From Spartobacteria bacterium (GTDB taxonomy: Bacteria; Verrucomicrobiota; Verrucomicrobiia; Chthoniobacterales; UBA10450), in the NCBI GenBank assembly GCA_021325495.1, contig JAJPGZ010000001.1, forward strand, positions 62,001 through 126,000: a stretch of 64,000 nucleotides of DNA, read 5' to 3'. Numbering within the stretch: the first letter of the stretch is position 1; every line of letters starts with the position of its first letter. Below the pieces are notes generated by a model. It had not been told where the DNA came from. It searched no databases and saw nothing but the letters and a program-made list of their open reading frames with translations. This document shows, one piece after another, positions 7,696 to 16,848 of this stretch. The translations under genes were made by a program, and so were the position numbers.

Positions 7696-10119
7696 ATGAT
7701 GACTGATCTTCGCTTCGCTTTTCGTCAGCTGGGCAAATCGCTTGGCTTTACTTTTCTCGCCGTGATCACGCTCGCGCTCGGGATCGGGCTCAACACCGCG
7801 ATCTTCTCGTTGATCAACGATCTGTTTTTGCGCGGGCTGCCGTTTCAGGATCCGGCGCGGGTGCTGCAAGTTTTCGCGAACGCGAAAGACCGCGGCCTGA
7901 CTGAGATCGCGCTTTCGGCGCCGCGCTTCATGCACGATCGCGAAGGCCAGCCGCTCTTTGACGGGTTCGCGGCGGAAAACGGGACGCCGTTCACGCTCAC
8001 TGGCATCGGCGATCCGGTGCAGATCACGGGCGGGCGCGTGACCGCGAATTATTTCGATCTCCTTGGCGTGCGGCCAATCATGGGACGCAATTTTTTGCCT
8101 AACGAAGAGGAGGGCGCCGACGTCGCGCTGGTCACGGAAAATTTCTGGCGGAAACGGCTCGGGGGCGATCCGAACGTGATTGGTCGCGCCATCAATCTGG
8201 ACGGCGTCGCCTGCACCATCGTCGGCGTGCTCGCGAACCAACCGGCGGCGTGGTTCGGCGCGCAACCGCCGGCCGAAGTCTGGACAACGAAACCGTTTTT
8301 CATCCCGGGATTTTCCAACGAACGCATGATGCGCGGCACCGGATTTCTGCGCGTGATCGGACGGTTGAAACCGGGCATGACGCTGGCGGAGGCGAACGCG
8401 GCCCTGCCGGCGATGGCACAAAGTTATCGCTCGGCCTTCCCGGAAAAGATCGACAGCTCCGCCACGTTGTCGATCAAACCGATCCAGGAAACGATCGTCG
8501 GAAATCTGCGGCCGGGATTCGCGACTTTGTTCGCCGCGGTCGCGTTCGTTTTGCTGATTGCATGCAGCAACGTCGCGAATTTGCTGCTCGTTAGGTTTAG
8601 CGGACGCCGGCGCGAGATCGCGTTGCGCATCGCGCTCGGGGCGTCGCGTTCCAGCGTGGTACGATTGTTTATTTTCGAAAGCATGCTCGTCAGCATCATC
8701 GCCGGAATCGTCGGCGCGTTCGTGGCGTGGCGAATGGTCCCGCTCGTTCCGGCATTGGCCGCGAATTTTCTTCCGCTCGAGCCCGGTTACGCCGGCTCGA
8801 TGTCGTTAGGCGTGCTCGGTTTCACCATCGGATTGTCGATCTTGACCGGTCTGGTCATGGGCGTTTATCCCGCGCTGCAAAGTTCGCGCGCCGACATCGT
8901 CGATGGTTTGAAAGAAGGCGGCCGTGGCACCGCCGGAAGTCCGAAGCAACAACGCTTCCGCAAAATTCTCGTCGGCGCGCAAGTCGCGCTCTCGGTCACG
9001 CTGCTCGCCGGCGCGGCCCTGCTCATCACCAGCTTCATTCGCCTAACGAACACGAACATCGGTTTCAATCCGCAAAATCTTTGGATCGGATTCGTGACCA
9101 TGCCGCAAGCGCAATATCCCGATCAGGAATCGCGCACGCGATTTGTCGATCAAACATTGATTGCGTTGCGTAATATCGCCGGGTTCGAAAGCGTCAGCAT
9201 CAGCGGCGACATCCCGCTGGCGGGCGGGGGCGCGACCTTGTATGCGCGCGCGGACAAAGATCTTCCGCCGGTGGACAAGCGTCCAACCGCGCCGAGCCAC
9301 GATCTCGCGCCCGGATATTTGAAGACGTGGGGCATTCCGCTTTTGTCCGGTCGCGACTTCGACGAGCACGACGTGCAAGATCGACAAAACGTTGTGCTGA
9401 TCAGCGCGGCGGGCGCCAAAAAAGTTTTCGGCAACGAAGATCCGATCGGCAAAACGTTGCTCGTCACCAGCGGCGCGGTGCCGGTGCAAATCGTCGGCGT
9501 GGTCGGCGACGTGCGCTCGCGACGCGTGACCGAAACGAACGACATGGAATTTTATCGGCCGTGGGCGCAGGAAAATTTTCCGTTCCTCAGCATCGCCGTG
9601 CGCAGTCGCATGCCGGTTGACGCCGTGACGCGGCAAGTGCAAGGCGCCCTAACGAGTGTCGATCCCCGCCTCGCCATCGCCGCGCCGCAGGCGATGCACA
9701 CGGTCGTCGCACAAGCTCTCGGCCAGCAACGTTTGATGATGATCTTGTTAGGCATTTTCGCCGGCGTCGCTTTGCTGCTCGCGACCGTCGGAATCTACGG
9801 CGCGGTCGCCTACAGCGTCGAACAGCGCACGGGCGAAATCGGCGTGCGTTTGGCGCTCGGCGCGCAAACGCGAGACATCCTGCGCTTGATCGTCCGACAG
9901 GGCATGAAGCCGGTCGTAATCGGGCTGGGGATCGGCGTCGCCGCCGCGCTCGCGGTCGGCCGGTTGATCACGTCGCAGTTGTATCAAACCTCCGCTTACA
10001 ACCCGCTTTTGCTCAGCATAACGTTGTCGATCTTAGGAATCGCCGCGCTGATCGCCTGTCTATTTCCCGCCTACCGCGCGACCACGGTCAATCCCGTCGA
10101 AGCGTTGCGCACGGAATAA
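7696..10119 (+). CDS. MacB/FtsX-type ABC permease (ADOP family)
   Basis: 807 residues, inner membrane. The N-terminus (DLRFAFRQLGKSLGFTFLAV) and TLALGIGLNTAIFSLINDL are typical of the duplicated orphan permeases described first in Acidobacteria: a first transmembrane segment, a MacB-like periplasmic core (GVRPIMGRNF, ENFWRKRLGGDP), an FtsX block of three spans (about residues 270-410), then a second copy of the core and a second FtsX block at the C-terminus (GIYGAVAYSVEQRTGEIGVRLALG). No ATPase is adjacent, as is usual for this family. The substrate is unknown. A TGTCGATCTT motif ends exactly at the base before the ATG (7686-7695). Confidence 0.88.
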   Translation: MMTDLRFAFRQLGKSLGFTFLAVITLALGIGLNTAIFSLINDLFLRGLPFQDPARVLQVFANAKDRGLTEIALSAPRFMHDREGQPLFDGFAAENGTPFTLTGIGDPVQITGGRVTANYFDLLGVRPIMGRNFLPNEEEGADVALVTENFWRKRLGGDPNVIGRAINLDGVACTIVGVLANQPAAWFGAQPPAEVWTTKPFFIPGFSNERMMRGTGFLRVIGRLKPGMTLAEANAALPAMAQSYRSAFPEKIDSSATLSIKPIQETIVGNLRPGFATLFAAVAFVLLIACSNVANLLLVRFSGRRREIALRIALGASRSSVVRLFIFESMLVSIIAGIVGAFVAWRMVPLVPALAANFLPLEPGYAGSMSLGVLGFTIGLSILTGLVMGVYPALQSSRADIVDGLKEGGRGTAGSPKQQRFRKILVGAQVALSVTLLAGAALLITSFIRLTNTNIGFNPQNLWIGFVTMPQAQYPDQESRTRFVDQTLIALRNIAGFESVSISGDIPLAGGGATLYARADKDLPPVDKRPTAPSHDLAPGYLKTWGIPLLSGRDFDEHDVQDRQNVVLISAAGAKKVFGNEDPIGKTLLVTSGAVPVQIVGVVGDVRSRRVTETNDMEFYRPWAQENFPFLSIAVRSRMPVDAVTRQVQGALTSVDPRLAIAAPQAMHTVVAQALGQQRLMMILLGIFAGVALLLATVGIYGAVAYSVEQRTGEIGVRLALGAQTRDILRLIVRQGMKPVVIGLGIGVAAALAVGRLITSQLYQTSAYNPLLLSITLSILGIAALIACLFPAYRATTVNPVEALRTE

Positions 10120-10271
10120 TCAAAGTTTCCGGCGCAAGGTCACTGGACAGGCACGCAATCCGCTGTAAATAATCTGCGTAGATTTTTTCTGACCGAGCGC
10201 TGGCAAAGGAGCCCGCCGGTCTCGCCAAGTTGGCGCCGCACTCGCGGCAACCAGTGGTTGAATCTCGCACA

Positions 10272-10289
10272 GCCGGTGTGTGTACCGGC
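10272..10289. promoter_or_regulatory. Hairpin in the leader before the 95-residue gene
   Basis: GCCGGT and ACCGGC pair around GTGTGT, 32 bases upstream of the ATG at 10322. The 202-base gap between the permease and this gene shows nothing else recognisable. No T-run follows, so it is not a standard terminator. Confidence 0.25.
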
Positions 10290-10321
10290 CGCGCCGACGA
10301 CTCGGCAAACAATGAATTTTT

Positions 10322-10609
10322 ATGAAACCAACACCTCAAATTAGCTCCAACGAAGTAACGCAACCGCGTTTTCCCGTTACTGACTACAACTATCAATCGA
10401 CGCTTGAAGCCACGCAGGGCGTGGCCGAGCGCGAAGCCGAAGTGCGCGAATCACGCGCCTTCTGGAAGATGAGCGCTGAAATATTCGGCGCCAAAGTAAC
10501 GCCGGAATCTCTGCGCGAATTGGTCGCGTTCGGCGCCATCGCCGCGGTCACGGCCTGGCCGATCCTTGTCGCCATGCACGCGATCACGCGCATGGTGAGG
10601 AATTACTAA
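10322..10609 (+). CDS. Small membrane protein of unknown function
   Basis: 95 residues. A polar N-terminal half rich in Glu, Gln and Arg is followed by one hydrophobic span near the C-terminus (LVAFGAIAAVTAWPILVAM) and a short basic tail. I do not recognise a family. Its stop codon overlaps the stop of the convergent aminotransferase gene by a few bases. Codon use is like its neighbours and the start is preceded by an A/T-rich stretch. Confidence 0.6.
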   Translation: MKPTPQISSNEVTQPRFPVTDYNYQSTLEATQGVAEREAEVRESRAFWKMSAEIFGAKVTPESLRELVAFGAIAAVTAWPILVAMHAITRMVRNY

Positions 10610-11505
10610 ACCATCGCGATGCCTTCCGCAGACGTGCGCCACGCGTAAAGCTCGCTCAATCGTTTCGTCATCGCGCCGACTTCACCGTTGCCGATGGTGC
10701 GATTGTCGATCTTAACCACGCCGGCGAGCTCGCCCATCGTGCCGGTGCAAAAGACTTCCTCGGCCGAGTAAACATCGACCGGTGAGAGATCGGCTTCGAC
10801 GCACCGGATTTTTTCCGCTGCGCAAATCTCGAACACGGTCGCGCGCGTGATTCCTTCGGGACACGCCACGACTTTGCTCGTGGCCAGATCGCCTTTGCGC
10901 ACGATGAACACGTGCGTCGCGTTCGTCTCGGCAATGAATCCGCGCGTATCAAGCATGAGCGCGTCATCTGCGCCCGCGTTGTTCGCCTCGATCTTTGCCA
11001 GAATCGAGTTCAACAAATTCGCGTGATGGATTTTTGCGTCGAGAACTTCCGGCGGCGGCCGGCGAATTGAGGCGGTGATTAATTTCAGTCCCTCCTTCGA
11101 ATAAACCGGCGCCTTGTGCTCGGCGAGAATGATCATCGTCGGCCCGTTTTGATTCAGTCGCGGGTCCATTCCCGAAGTGATCTTGACTCCGCGCGTAAGA
11201 GTCAGACGAACGTGCACGCCGTCGCGCATGTTGTTTGCGGCGAGTGTGCGCTTGAGTTCCTCAATGATTTTTTCGCGCGGTGGAAGATCGACAATCGCTA
11301 TCGCGCGGGCCGAGCGCTCGAGTCGATCGAGATGTTCGTGCAATTTGAAAATGCGCCCGTCGTAAAGCCGCAGCCCTTCCCAAACCGCGTCGCCGCCCTG
11401 CACCGCCGAATCAAACGGGCTCACGCCCGCTTCATCGCGATGCACGAGCCGACCGTTGATGTTCACGATCAAATCGCGGTTCTTCTCGTTAAATTTCTGC
11501 AGCAT
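10606..11505 (-). CDS. Class IV aminotransferase (branched-chain/D-amino-acid type)
   Basis: 299 residues of fold-type IV PLP enzymes. Visible are the N-terminal NGRLVHRDEAGVSPFDSAVQGGDAVWEGLR block, the Lys-bearing region DAKIHHANLLNSILAKIEA, and the phosphate-binding GTMGELAGV near the C-terminus. The family transfers amino groups between branched-chain or D-amino acids and 2-oxo acids; which one cannot be read from sequence alone. The ATG at 11503-11505 overlaps the stop of the upstream sulfotransferase gene (TAATG), so the two are translationally coupled; the longer frame to 11541 is therefore not used. Confidence 0.87.
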   Translation of the reverse strand: MLQKFNEKNRDLIVNINGRLVHRDEAGVSPFDSAVQGGDAVWEGLRLYDGRIFKLHEHLDRLERSARAIAIVDLPPREKIIEELKRTLAANNMRDGVHVRLTLTRGVKITSGMDPRLNQNGPTMIILAEHKAPVYSKEGLKLITASIRRPPPEVLDAKIHHANLLNSILAKIEANNAGADDALMLDTRGFIAETNATHVFIVRKGDLATSKVVACPEGITRATVFEICAAEKIRCVEADLSPVDVYSAEEVFCTGTMGELAGVVKIDNRTIGNGEVGAMTKRLSELYAWRTSAEGIAMV

Positions 11506-12221
11506 TATTTGAGACGATACCGATAAAGCTGCTCGTAGCATTCACGGCAGCGTTCGTGAATTTCGCGAAAGCGTTCCGGCACTTCCTGTGACCGTTCCGC
11601 ATACGGCTGGAACGATGTCGATCTTGCCACTTCCTCGTACCAATACTTCGCCCAGATGCCGTCAGTCTCACGAATTCCCGGCGGCCACGACAACATCGCT
11701 TCATCGAATTCGACGCCGACTGCTTCGCACAGCAGTCGCAACATCCGCTCCGGATTCTTCAACACATCCGTCGCGTCGATCACGAAGCCGCCTATTGAAT
11801 TGAAAATCTCGAGCTGCTGCTCAAAGCCAAGATCGACAATCGTAAGATCGACATCGTGCTTTTTCACATAAGACGCGATCACTTCCGCCGGATTGCGAAT
11901 GAGAAAACAATTCGTCATTTGGCACAGCCATTCGCGACTCACTTCCGGCAGCAAATGATGTGTCATTTGCTTCTGATAAAAGACGCTCCGGCCACCCGGC
12001 ACTGGCCCGGTCAAAGCTGCAATAATGTTATGCAGATCAGTTTCACATTGTGCGACAATTTCATCCGAACCCGGATGCGCCTTGCCCGTTTGCTTCAGAT
12101 AAAACGCGTAGAACGGTTCGTCGATGACGGCGGTGTCGGCGCGATTTCCCCAACTGCGCATCATCGCGGTGGAAATATTTCGCGGGCCCGACCACATGGC
12201 GATGCGCGTAGGCTTCGACAT
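11505..12221 (-). CDS. Sulfotransferase-like P-loop protein
   Basis: 238 residues. The N-terminal MWSGPRNISTAMMRSWG matches the 5'-phosphosulfate-binding loop of PAPS-type sulfotransferases, and LIRNPAEVIASYVK is the 3'-phosphate-binding arm. The family transfers sulfate from PAPS, but many bacterial members next to class IV aminotransferases have no assigned substrate. It is coupled to the aminotransferase downstream. Two direct copies of AAGATCGACA at 11829 and 11844 encode the repeated IVDL/VDLT segment in the middle of the protein. Confidence 0.8.
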   Translation of the reverse strand: MSKPTRIAMWSGPRNISTAMMRSWGNRADTAVIDEPFYAFYLKQTGKAHPGSDEIVAQCETDLHNIIAALTGPVPGGRSVFYQKQMTHHLLPEVSREWLCQMTNCFLIRNPAEVIASYVKKHDVDLTIVDLGFEQQLEIFNSIGGFVIDATDVLKNPERMLRLLCEAVGVEFDEAMLSWPPGIRETDGIWAKYWYEEVARSTSFQPYAERSQEVPERFREIHERCRECYEQLYRYRLK

Positions 12222-12443
12222 TCGCTAGGAATCAAGTCACGCGCGCCATTTCGCAAGCGCGAGTGCGGTCGCGGCTTTTTTAACGCTGATTGTAAAAATA
12301 TCTCTGCGCGTGGAAAATATGCGCGCGCTGGGAACCGCCCTCGCTTCGATTTCCGAATTATAGGTGGAGGCGATCGACTCCAAACACGAGCCCGAGAGAG
12401 GGTTGCAAGATCGACATCGGCATTTGGGTCCGATCGCAAGATT

Positions 12444-13040
12444 ATGAAAAACTTCGTCATAATTTCAGTTCTGAGCCTGACCGCCCCGGCGGCCTTCGCG
12501 CTCAACATGTCGCCGCGGGTCCCGGCCGCACCCGCACCTGCGCGCCTAACGACTAAAACTGAGACGCGCACAACCGCGCAAAATATTTCGGCCGACAGCA
12601 AATCGATGCTCGCGCGCGTGACCGTTTATTGGGCGAGCGGCGGCAAGGGTTCGGACCGTTACACGCGCCGGCATAAGACGGCGACCGGTTGCCGATTGCA
12701 GACCGGGCACTGCGCAGTCGATCCGCGCCACATTCCATACGGCAGCCAGGTTGTCCTGGCGGACGGAACGAAGCTGGCCGCAGTCGATACCGGTTCAGCG
12801 GTGCGAACACGCAAAGCCGCGCGTCGCGCCGGGCGAACATCGCAGGAGCGCAACGCGATCGTGATCGACCAATTTTTTGAAACGAAACGACAGGCCATGG
12901 CGTGGGCGAAGACCCATCCCATGTTCATGCCCGTGCGGGTGGTCGCGCCGAATGGCGGGACTACTAACCGGGGCCGAAAGTATGTGGTGGCCTCGAACCG
13001 CCAGGCGTCGGGAATAACTTTGAACAAAACAAGATATTAG
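12444..13040 (+). CDS. Exported 3D-domain (double-psi barrel) protein, copy 1
   Basis: 198 residues with a Sec signal peptide (first ~19 residues, ending AAFA). After a Pro/Ala/Thr-rich linker comes a 3D domain named for its conserved aspartates: CAVDPRHIPYGSQVVLADG, AAVDTGSAV and NAIVIDQFFET. 3D domains are double-psi beta-barrels related to the catalytic domain of MltA-type lytic transglycosylases, which cut peptidoglycan strands. The protein lacks the other MltA domain. A paralogue follows at 13152. The 222 bases upstream hold one AAGATCGACA copy (12407) and no other evident signal. Role in wall remodelling is inferred. Confidence 0.85.
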   Translation: MKNFVIISVLSLTAPAAFALNMSPRVPAAPAPARLTTKTETRTTAQNISADSKSMLARVTVYWASGGKGSDRYTRRHKTATGCRLQTGHCAVDPRHIPYGSQVVLADGTKLAAVDTGSAVRTRKAARRAGRTSQERNAIVIDQFFETKRQAMAWAKTHPMFMPVRVVAPNGGTTNRGRKYVVASNRQASGITLNKTRY

Positions 13041-13151
13041 CCGTCTACTGTTGCAACTGCGGGATCGATAGGGCGGCCCCGCCAACAGAGAACCTCTTCA
13101 CTCCTTCGAGTGGATTCGGCGGTGCGACAGCACGGCTGACTGGACCGCAGT

Positions 13152-13679
13152 ATGAAAACATTAATTTCAATCGCCTTCGGATTCCTCGTCATCGCCAACA
13201 CGGCGAGCGCCGAGCAGCATTCTGTGCTGGCGCGAGTCACGACCTATTGGAAAAGCGAAGGCTCCGGGGTACGCGCTTCCTGGAACGGCCAACGTTTGCG
13301 TTCCGGACATTGCGCAGTCGATCCGAAAAAAATTCCGTATGGCAGCAAAGTTATTTTTCCCGACACGACTTGCCTCGCGGTCGATAGCGGCCCGGATGTG
13401 ATTAATCGCAAAGCCGCGCGCTGCAGCGGACACAACGCCACGCAACGTTCCGCCATCGTGATCGATCGTTTTTTTGAAACGCGCGCCGAAGCGCAAACAT
13501 GGATGGCCGCCCACGGGCCGTTTATGACGGTGCAGATCGAAGCGCCGGAACATCGCGCAAGATCGACATCTTCTTTCAAACTCTCCCTCGGACTAGACGC
13601 GCCGGTTTCGGACCATGTCGCGATCACGAACAAACCATTGCCACAGCCTGCGCTGCGCGCGGTGAAACGTCGCGCGTAG
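13152..13679 (+). CDS. Exported 3D-domain (double-psi barrel) protein, copy 2
   Basis: 175 residues. Signal peptide of ~20 residues ending TASA. The 3D domain (CAVDPKKIPYGSKVIF, LAVDSGPDV, SAIVIDRFFET) is clearly homologous to that of the preceding gene, so the pair arose by tandem duplication. It has a shorter N-terminal linker and a different C-terminal tail. An AAGATCGACA copy at 13559 is translated as ARSTSS in that tail, outside the fold. Likely periplasmic and acting on peptidoglycan. Confidence 0.85.
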   Translation: MKTLISIAFGFLVIANTASAEQHSVLARVTTYWKSEGSGVRASWNGQRLRSGHCAVDPKKIPYGSKVIFPDTTCLAVDSGPDVINRKAARCSGHNATQRSAIVIDRFFETRAEAQTWMAAHGPFMTVQIEAPEHRARSTSSFKLSLGLDAPVSDHVAITNKPLPQPALRAVKRRA

Positions 13680-13713
13680 ACGCCGCCGCTCATCGCGTTT
13701 AGTCTGCCCGATT

Positions 13714-14139
13714 ATGGCGACACGAAACGGATCAGCAGTTTGGGAAGGCACGCTTAAGGGCGGCAAAGGCACATTAAAACTCGGCAGCGGCGCGTACGAA
13801 GGCGCCTATTCATTCGCCTCGCGCTTCGAAGAAGGCACGGGCACCAATCCCGAAGAACTTATCGGCGCGGCCGAGGCCGCGTGTTACTCGATGGCTCTCT
13901 CGTCGAATCTCGAAAAGGCCGGTCATCCGGCGAAAAGAATCAGCACGACTGCGAAGGTGAAACTCGAGATGCTCGATGGCGGACCGAAGATCACGACCAT
14001 CGATCTCGATGTGGAAGCGGAAGTCCCGGGAATCGATGAGGCGAAATTCCGCGAGCAAGCCGAGAAAACGAAAACGACTTGTCCGGTCTCAGTCGTTCTG
14101 GCTGGCGCGAAGATTAATCTAAACGCGAAGCTGCGTTAG
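13714..14139 (+). CDS. OsmC/Ohr-family peroxiredoxin
   Basis: 141 residues, cytoplasmic. The family reduces organic hydroperoxides with a cysteine pair. Both cysteines are in the right place: AEAACYSMALSS at about residue 52 and KTTCPVSVVLAG near residue 118. The N-terminus (GSAVWEGTLKGGKG) and GTNPEELIGAAEAAC are typical of the OsmC branch rather than Ohr. It stands alone, its stop overlapping the stop of the convergent gene at 14136. Confidence 0.92.
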   Translation: MATRNGSAVWEGTLKGGKGTLKLGSGAYEGAYSFASRFEEGTGTNPEELIGAAEAACYSMALSSNLEKAGHPAKRISTTAKVKLEMLDGGPKITTIDLDVEAEVPGIDEAKFREQAEKTKTTCPVSVVLAGAKINLNAKLR

Positions 14140-14672
14140 CTTTTCGCGTAAACGCCAATCAGCGGACGCGGCGACGGAATCTTGGATTTGAAGTCGCTCA
14201 CGAATCCGTCCTTCGTCCGAATCTCGACGTGGCCGGCCGCCTTGTTCGCGCCGTAAACCAGGACGGAGCCGACCGGGGCCTTGTAAGGATCGCGCACGGA
14301 AAGTTTCTTGAAGCCGAATTTGTTCACTAATTCGCTGCCGGCCTCTTTCGCGTAGGCGGTTCCGGGATAGGCACTGACCGCGCCGGAAGCGAGCAATGCT
14401 TCCTTCACATATTGCCAGCAACGCGAACGCGAATGCGCGCGCGCGCGCTCCTGCGCGATGGTCGCCGCCTTGAGCAATTTGGGATCGATGCTCTTGTCGA
14501 TCTTCGCCAGCGGATGCTGAATTTTGTCCGGCCGATATTTCGTGATGACGTCAACCGAGTGCGACTTTCCGCTCTTGTCTTTGAAGGTGAAAATAGGCGT
14601 CGCCGCGTGCACTGCGGTGGCGGCGAAGATTGAGGTGATGGAAACGGCGATCAGGGGGGTAATTTTTGACAT
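14136..14672 (-). CDS. Exported CHAP/NlpC-like amidase-fold protein
   Basis: 178 residues with a Sec signal peptide (core LIAVSITSIFAATAVHA). The C-terminal part shows a likely papain-like arrangement: Cys in SRCWQYVKEALLASGAV and His in AAGHVEIRTKDG, separated by VGSVLVYG, as in CHAP and NlpC/P60 peptidoglycan amidases or endopeptidases. The family match is weaker than for its neighbours, so the function is tentative. The ATG at 14672 starts directly at the signal peptide. A periplasmic wall role would fit the 3D-domain genes nearby. Confidence 0.65.
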   Translation of the reverse strand: MSKITPLIAVSITSIFAATAVHAATPIFTFKDKSGKSHSVDVITKYRPDKIQHPLAKIDKSIDPKLLKAATIAQERARAHSRSRCWQYVKEALLASGAVSAYPGTAYAKEAGSELVNKFGFKKLSVRDPYKAPVGSVLVYGANKAAGHVEIRTKDGFVSDFKSKIPSPRPLIGVYAKS

Positions 14673-14757
14673 TGGAAGCGCGTGATATCGATGCAAGTGG
14701 CAGGCCTGGCAAGCGGTTATTTTCGAAAAAATGATAAATTTTTTCGAGTGCGGCTGT

Positions 14758-15675
14758 CTACAAGTTCCTCACGAATTCGACCATTTTGCGCCGGACATTT
14801 TCATCGGGTAATCGACCGACGCCGGCCTGCATGTTGTCCTCGAGATGACGCAGATTGTTCGTCGCCGGAATCGCGCACGTCACCGCCGCCTGCGCCACGA
14901 TCCACTTCAGGAAAAATTGCGCCCAAGATCGACAATCGAATTCCGTCGCCCACTCCGGCAACGGTTTCGCGCGCACGCGCGCAAACACATCGCCGCCGCC
15001 GAAAGGCCGATTGATCAGCACCGCCATATGTCGATCTTGCGCGAGCGGCAAAATTCGTTCCTCCGCCTCGCGCTCCATCAGCGAATAATTGATTTGGAGA
15101 AAATCGAGCTCTTCCGCGCGCATCACTTTTTCCACTTCCGCGAACGCGCTCGAATTGTAATGCGTGATGCCGAGGTAACGAATCCGGCCCTGCGTTTTCC
15201 ATTCCCGCATCGTTTCCAAATGCGTTTTCACATCGACCAGATTGTGCACCTGCATGAGGTCGATGCGTTTCGTTTGCAATCGCGACATCGAACGCTCCAT
15301 CGATTCGATGCCTGCTCGTTTGCCGCGCGTCCAAACTTTGGTCGCGAGGAAAAGTCTTTCCTGTAATCCGCGCTCGGTCGCGAGCGCGCCGATCACTTCC
15401 TCGGACTTGCCGTACATCGGCGAGGTGTCGATAACGCGTCCGCTAAGTTTCACGAACTGCGTCAACACATCGCCGAGTTGCTTTCCGCTGTCCGGCCTAA
15501 GATCGACATCGAGCGTTTGCCATGAACCGAGCCCGATCACGGGTAACTTCTCGCCCGAAACCGGAATGGCGCGCGTCATCATCGTGGAAGGTTCGTTCGC
15601 CGCGCGCACACCGATTGGCAAAATTATTCCCGCCGCCGTTCCGCCGATCACTCGGGTTGCTTCGCGTCGCGTCAT
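14758..15675 (-). CDS. Aldo/keto reductase with Tat-type signal
   Basis: 305 residues. The N-terminus (TRREATRVIGGTAAGIILP) has twin arginines followed by a hydrophobic stretch, suggesting Tat export. The barrel carries the catalytic tetrad of the family: Asp and Tyr in VIDTSPMYGKSE, Lys in LATKVW and His in DLMQVHNL. Such enzymes reduce carbonyls with NADPH. An AAGATCGACA copy at 15499 is read as VDL just after LGSWQTLD. It diverges from the epimerase gene at 15729, which also has a Tat signal, so both may act in one periplasmic sugar or steroid-like pathway; this is inference. Confidence 0.87.
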   Translation of the reverse strand: MTRREATRVIGGTAAGIILPIGVRAANEPSTMMTRAIPVSGEKLPVIGLGSWQTLDVDLRPDSGKQLGDVLTQFVKLSGRVIDTSPMYGKSEEVIGALATERGLQERLFLATKVWTRGKRAGIESMERSMSRLQTKRIDLMQVHNLVDVKTHLETMREWKTQGRIRYLGITHYNSSAFAEVEKVMRAEELDFLQINYSLMEREAEERILPLAQDRHMAVLINRPFGGGDVFARVRAKPLPEWATEFDCRSWAQFFLKWIVAQAAVTCAIPATNNLRHLEDNMQAGVGRLPDENVRRKMVEFVRNL

Positions 15676-15688
15676 GCCTGAATTTTTC

Positions 15689-15718
15689 TGTCATTCCGAG
15701 CGAAGTCGAGGAATCTCT
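15689..15718. repeat. Left arm of the small inverted-repeat element
   Basis: Identical to the first 30 bases of the element at 466 (TGTCATTCCGAGCGAAGTCG onward). Only this arm is present; it sits 10 bases before the ATG of the epimerase gene, in the divergent promoter region. Confidence 0.6.
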
Positions 15719-15728
15719 TTCTGATCTC

Positions 15729-16844
15729 ATGAACCGCCGCCGCTTTCTCAAAATGTCCGCCGCCACTGCCCTTGCTTTGCGCGCAAGATCGACATCGTTA
15801 TTCGCGGAGAAAGCGGTGAAGCCTTTGCGCATCTTAATTCTCGGCGGGACCGGATTCACCGGGCCGTATCAGGTGCGTTACGCGCTTTCCCGCGGACACA
15901 AAGTAACGACATTCAACCGCGGCAAAACGCATCCCGGCGAATTGCCTAACGAAGTCGAACAGCTCATCGGCGACCGCAACGGCAAACTCGACGCGTTGAA
16001 AGATCGACAATGGGACGTCGTCATCGATAACCCGACCACTTTGCCCGCATGGGTGCGCGACGCCGCGCAAATTCTCAAAGGCAAGGTCGAGCGTTACGTT
16101 TTCATCTCGACCATTTCCGTTTACGGCGAGGTGAAAACCGGTGTCGATGAAAACGCACCGACGGAAAAATACGAAGGGGCCGATCCGTACAAAGAAACGC
16201 TCGAAGCGATGAAAGCCTCCGGTTACAAAACCTACGGTCCGCTCAAAGCGCTCTCGGAAAAGGAAGCGGAAAAATGGTTTCCAGGGAAAACGCTCGTCAT
16301 TCGTCCGGGATTAATCGTCGGCCCGCGCGACGAGACCGATCGTTTTACTTACTGGCCGGTGCGGATCGATCGCGGCGGTGAGGTGCTCGCGCCCGGTTCG
16401 CAGAACGACGCGGTGCAATTCATCGACGGGCGCGATCTCGCGGAGTGGACGATCCGCATGGTCGAAAACAATGAAGCCGGAATTTACAACGCGACTGGAC
16501 CGGCCAAGCCGTTAGGCATCGGCGGAATGCTCGATGGAATCAAAGAGGCGTTGAAGTCGAACGCAAAATTCACCTGGGTGAGCGAAGATTTTCTCACGCA
16601 ACAAAAAGTCGAGCCTTGGTCGGACATGCCGGTCTGGACTGGGAAAGAGAGCGGACTGGCGCGGGCGAAGATCGACAAGGCGCTCGCGAAAGGTTTGACG
16701 TTTCGTCCGCTGGCCGAGACGGCGCGCGATACGCTCGCGTGGTTCAAATCGCAATCGCAAGATCGACAATCGCATTTGAAAGCCGGCCTAACGAGCGAAC
16801 GGGAAGCCGAAGTGTTGGCTGCCTGGCATAAGCAACAAAAGTAA
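15729..16844 (+). CDS. NAD-dependent epimerase/dehydratase with Tat-type signal
   Basis: 371 residues. MNRRRFLKMSAATALAL is a Tat signal. The mature part begins with the dinucleotide-binding loop ILGGTGFTGP and continues as an extended short-chain dehydrogenase: YVFISTISVYGE supplies the Ser, though the usual YxxxK is replaced by a region reading TYGPLKALSEKEAEK, where Tyr and Lys are still present. The start at 15729 is chosen over upstream in-frame codons because it opens the Tat signal. Three motif copies are translated as RARSTS (15785), KDRQW (16000) and KIDKA (16668). Substrate unknown; sugar nucleotides are typical. Confidence 0.85.
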   Translation: MNRRRFLKMSAATALALRARSTSLFAEKAVKPLRILILGGTGFTGPYQVRYALSRGHKVTTFNRGKTHPGELPNEVEQLIGDRNGKLDALKDRQWDVVIDNPTTLPAWVRDAAQILKGKVERYVFISTISVYGEVKTGVDENAPTEKYEGADPYKETLEAMKASGYKTYGPLKALSEKEAEKWFPGKTLVIRPGLIVGPRDETDRFTYWPVRIDRGGEVLAPGSQNDAVQFIDGRDLAEWTIRMVENNEAGIYNATGPAKPLGIGGMLDGIKEALKSNAKFTWVSEDFLTQQKVEPWSDMPVWTGKESGLARAKIDKALAKGLTFRPLAETARDTLAWFKSQSQDRQSHLKAGLTSEREAEVLAAWHKQQK

Positions 16845-16848
16845 CGGC

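Noticed and set aside
11856-12443. Long plus-strand frame before the first 3D-domain gene
   Set aside because: It runs antisense through the sulfotransferase gene and lacks domain character; the signal peptide begins at 12444.
15522-15728. Upstream extension of the epimerase gene
   Set aside because: It overlaps the divergent aldo/keto reductase gene and a repeat; the Tat signal starts at 15729.
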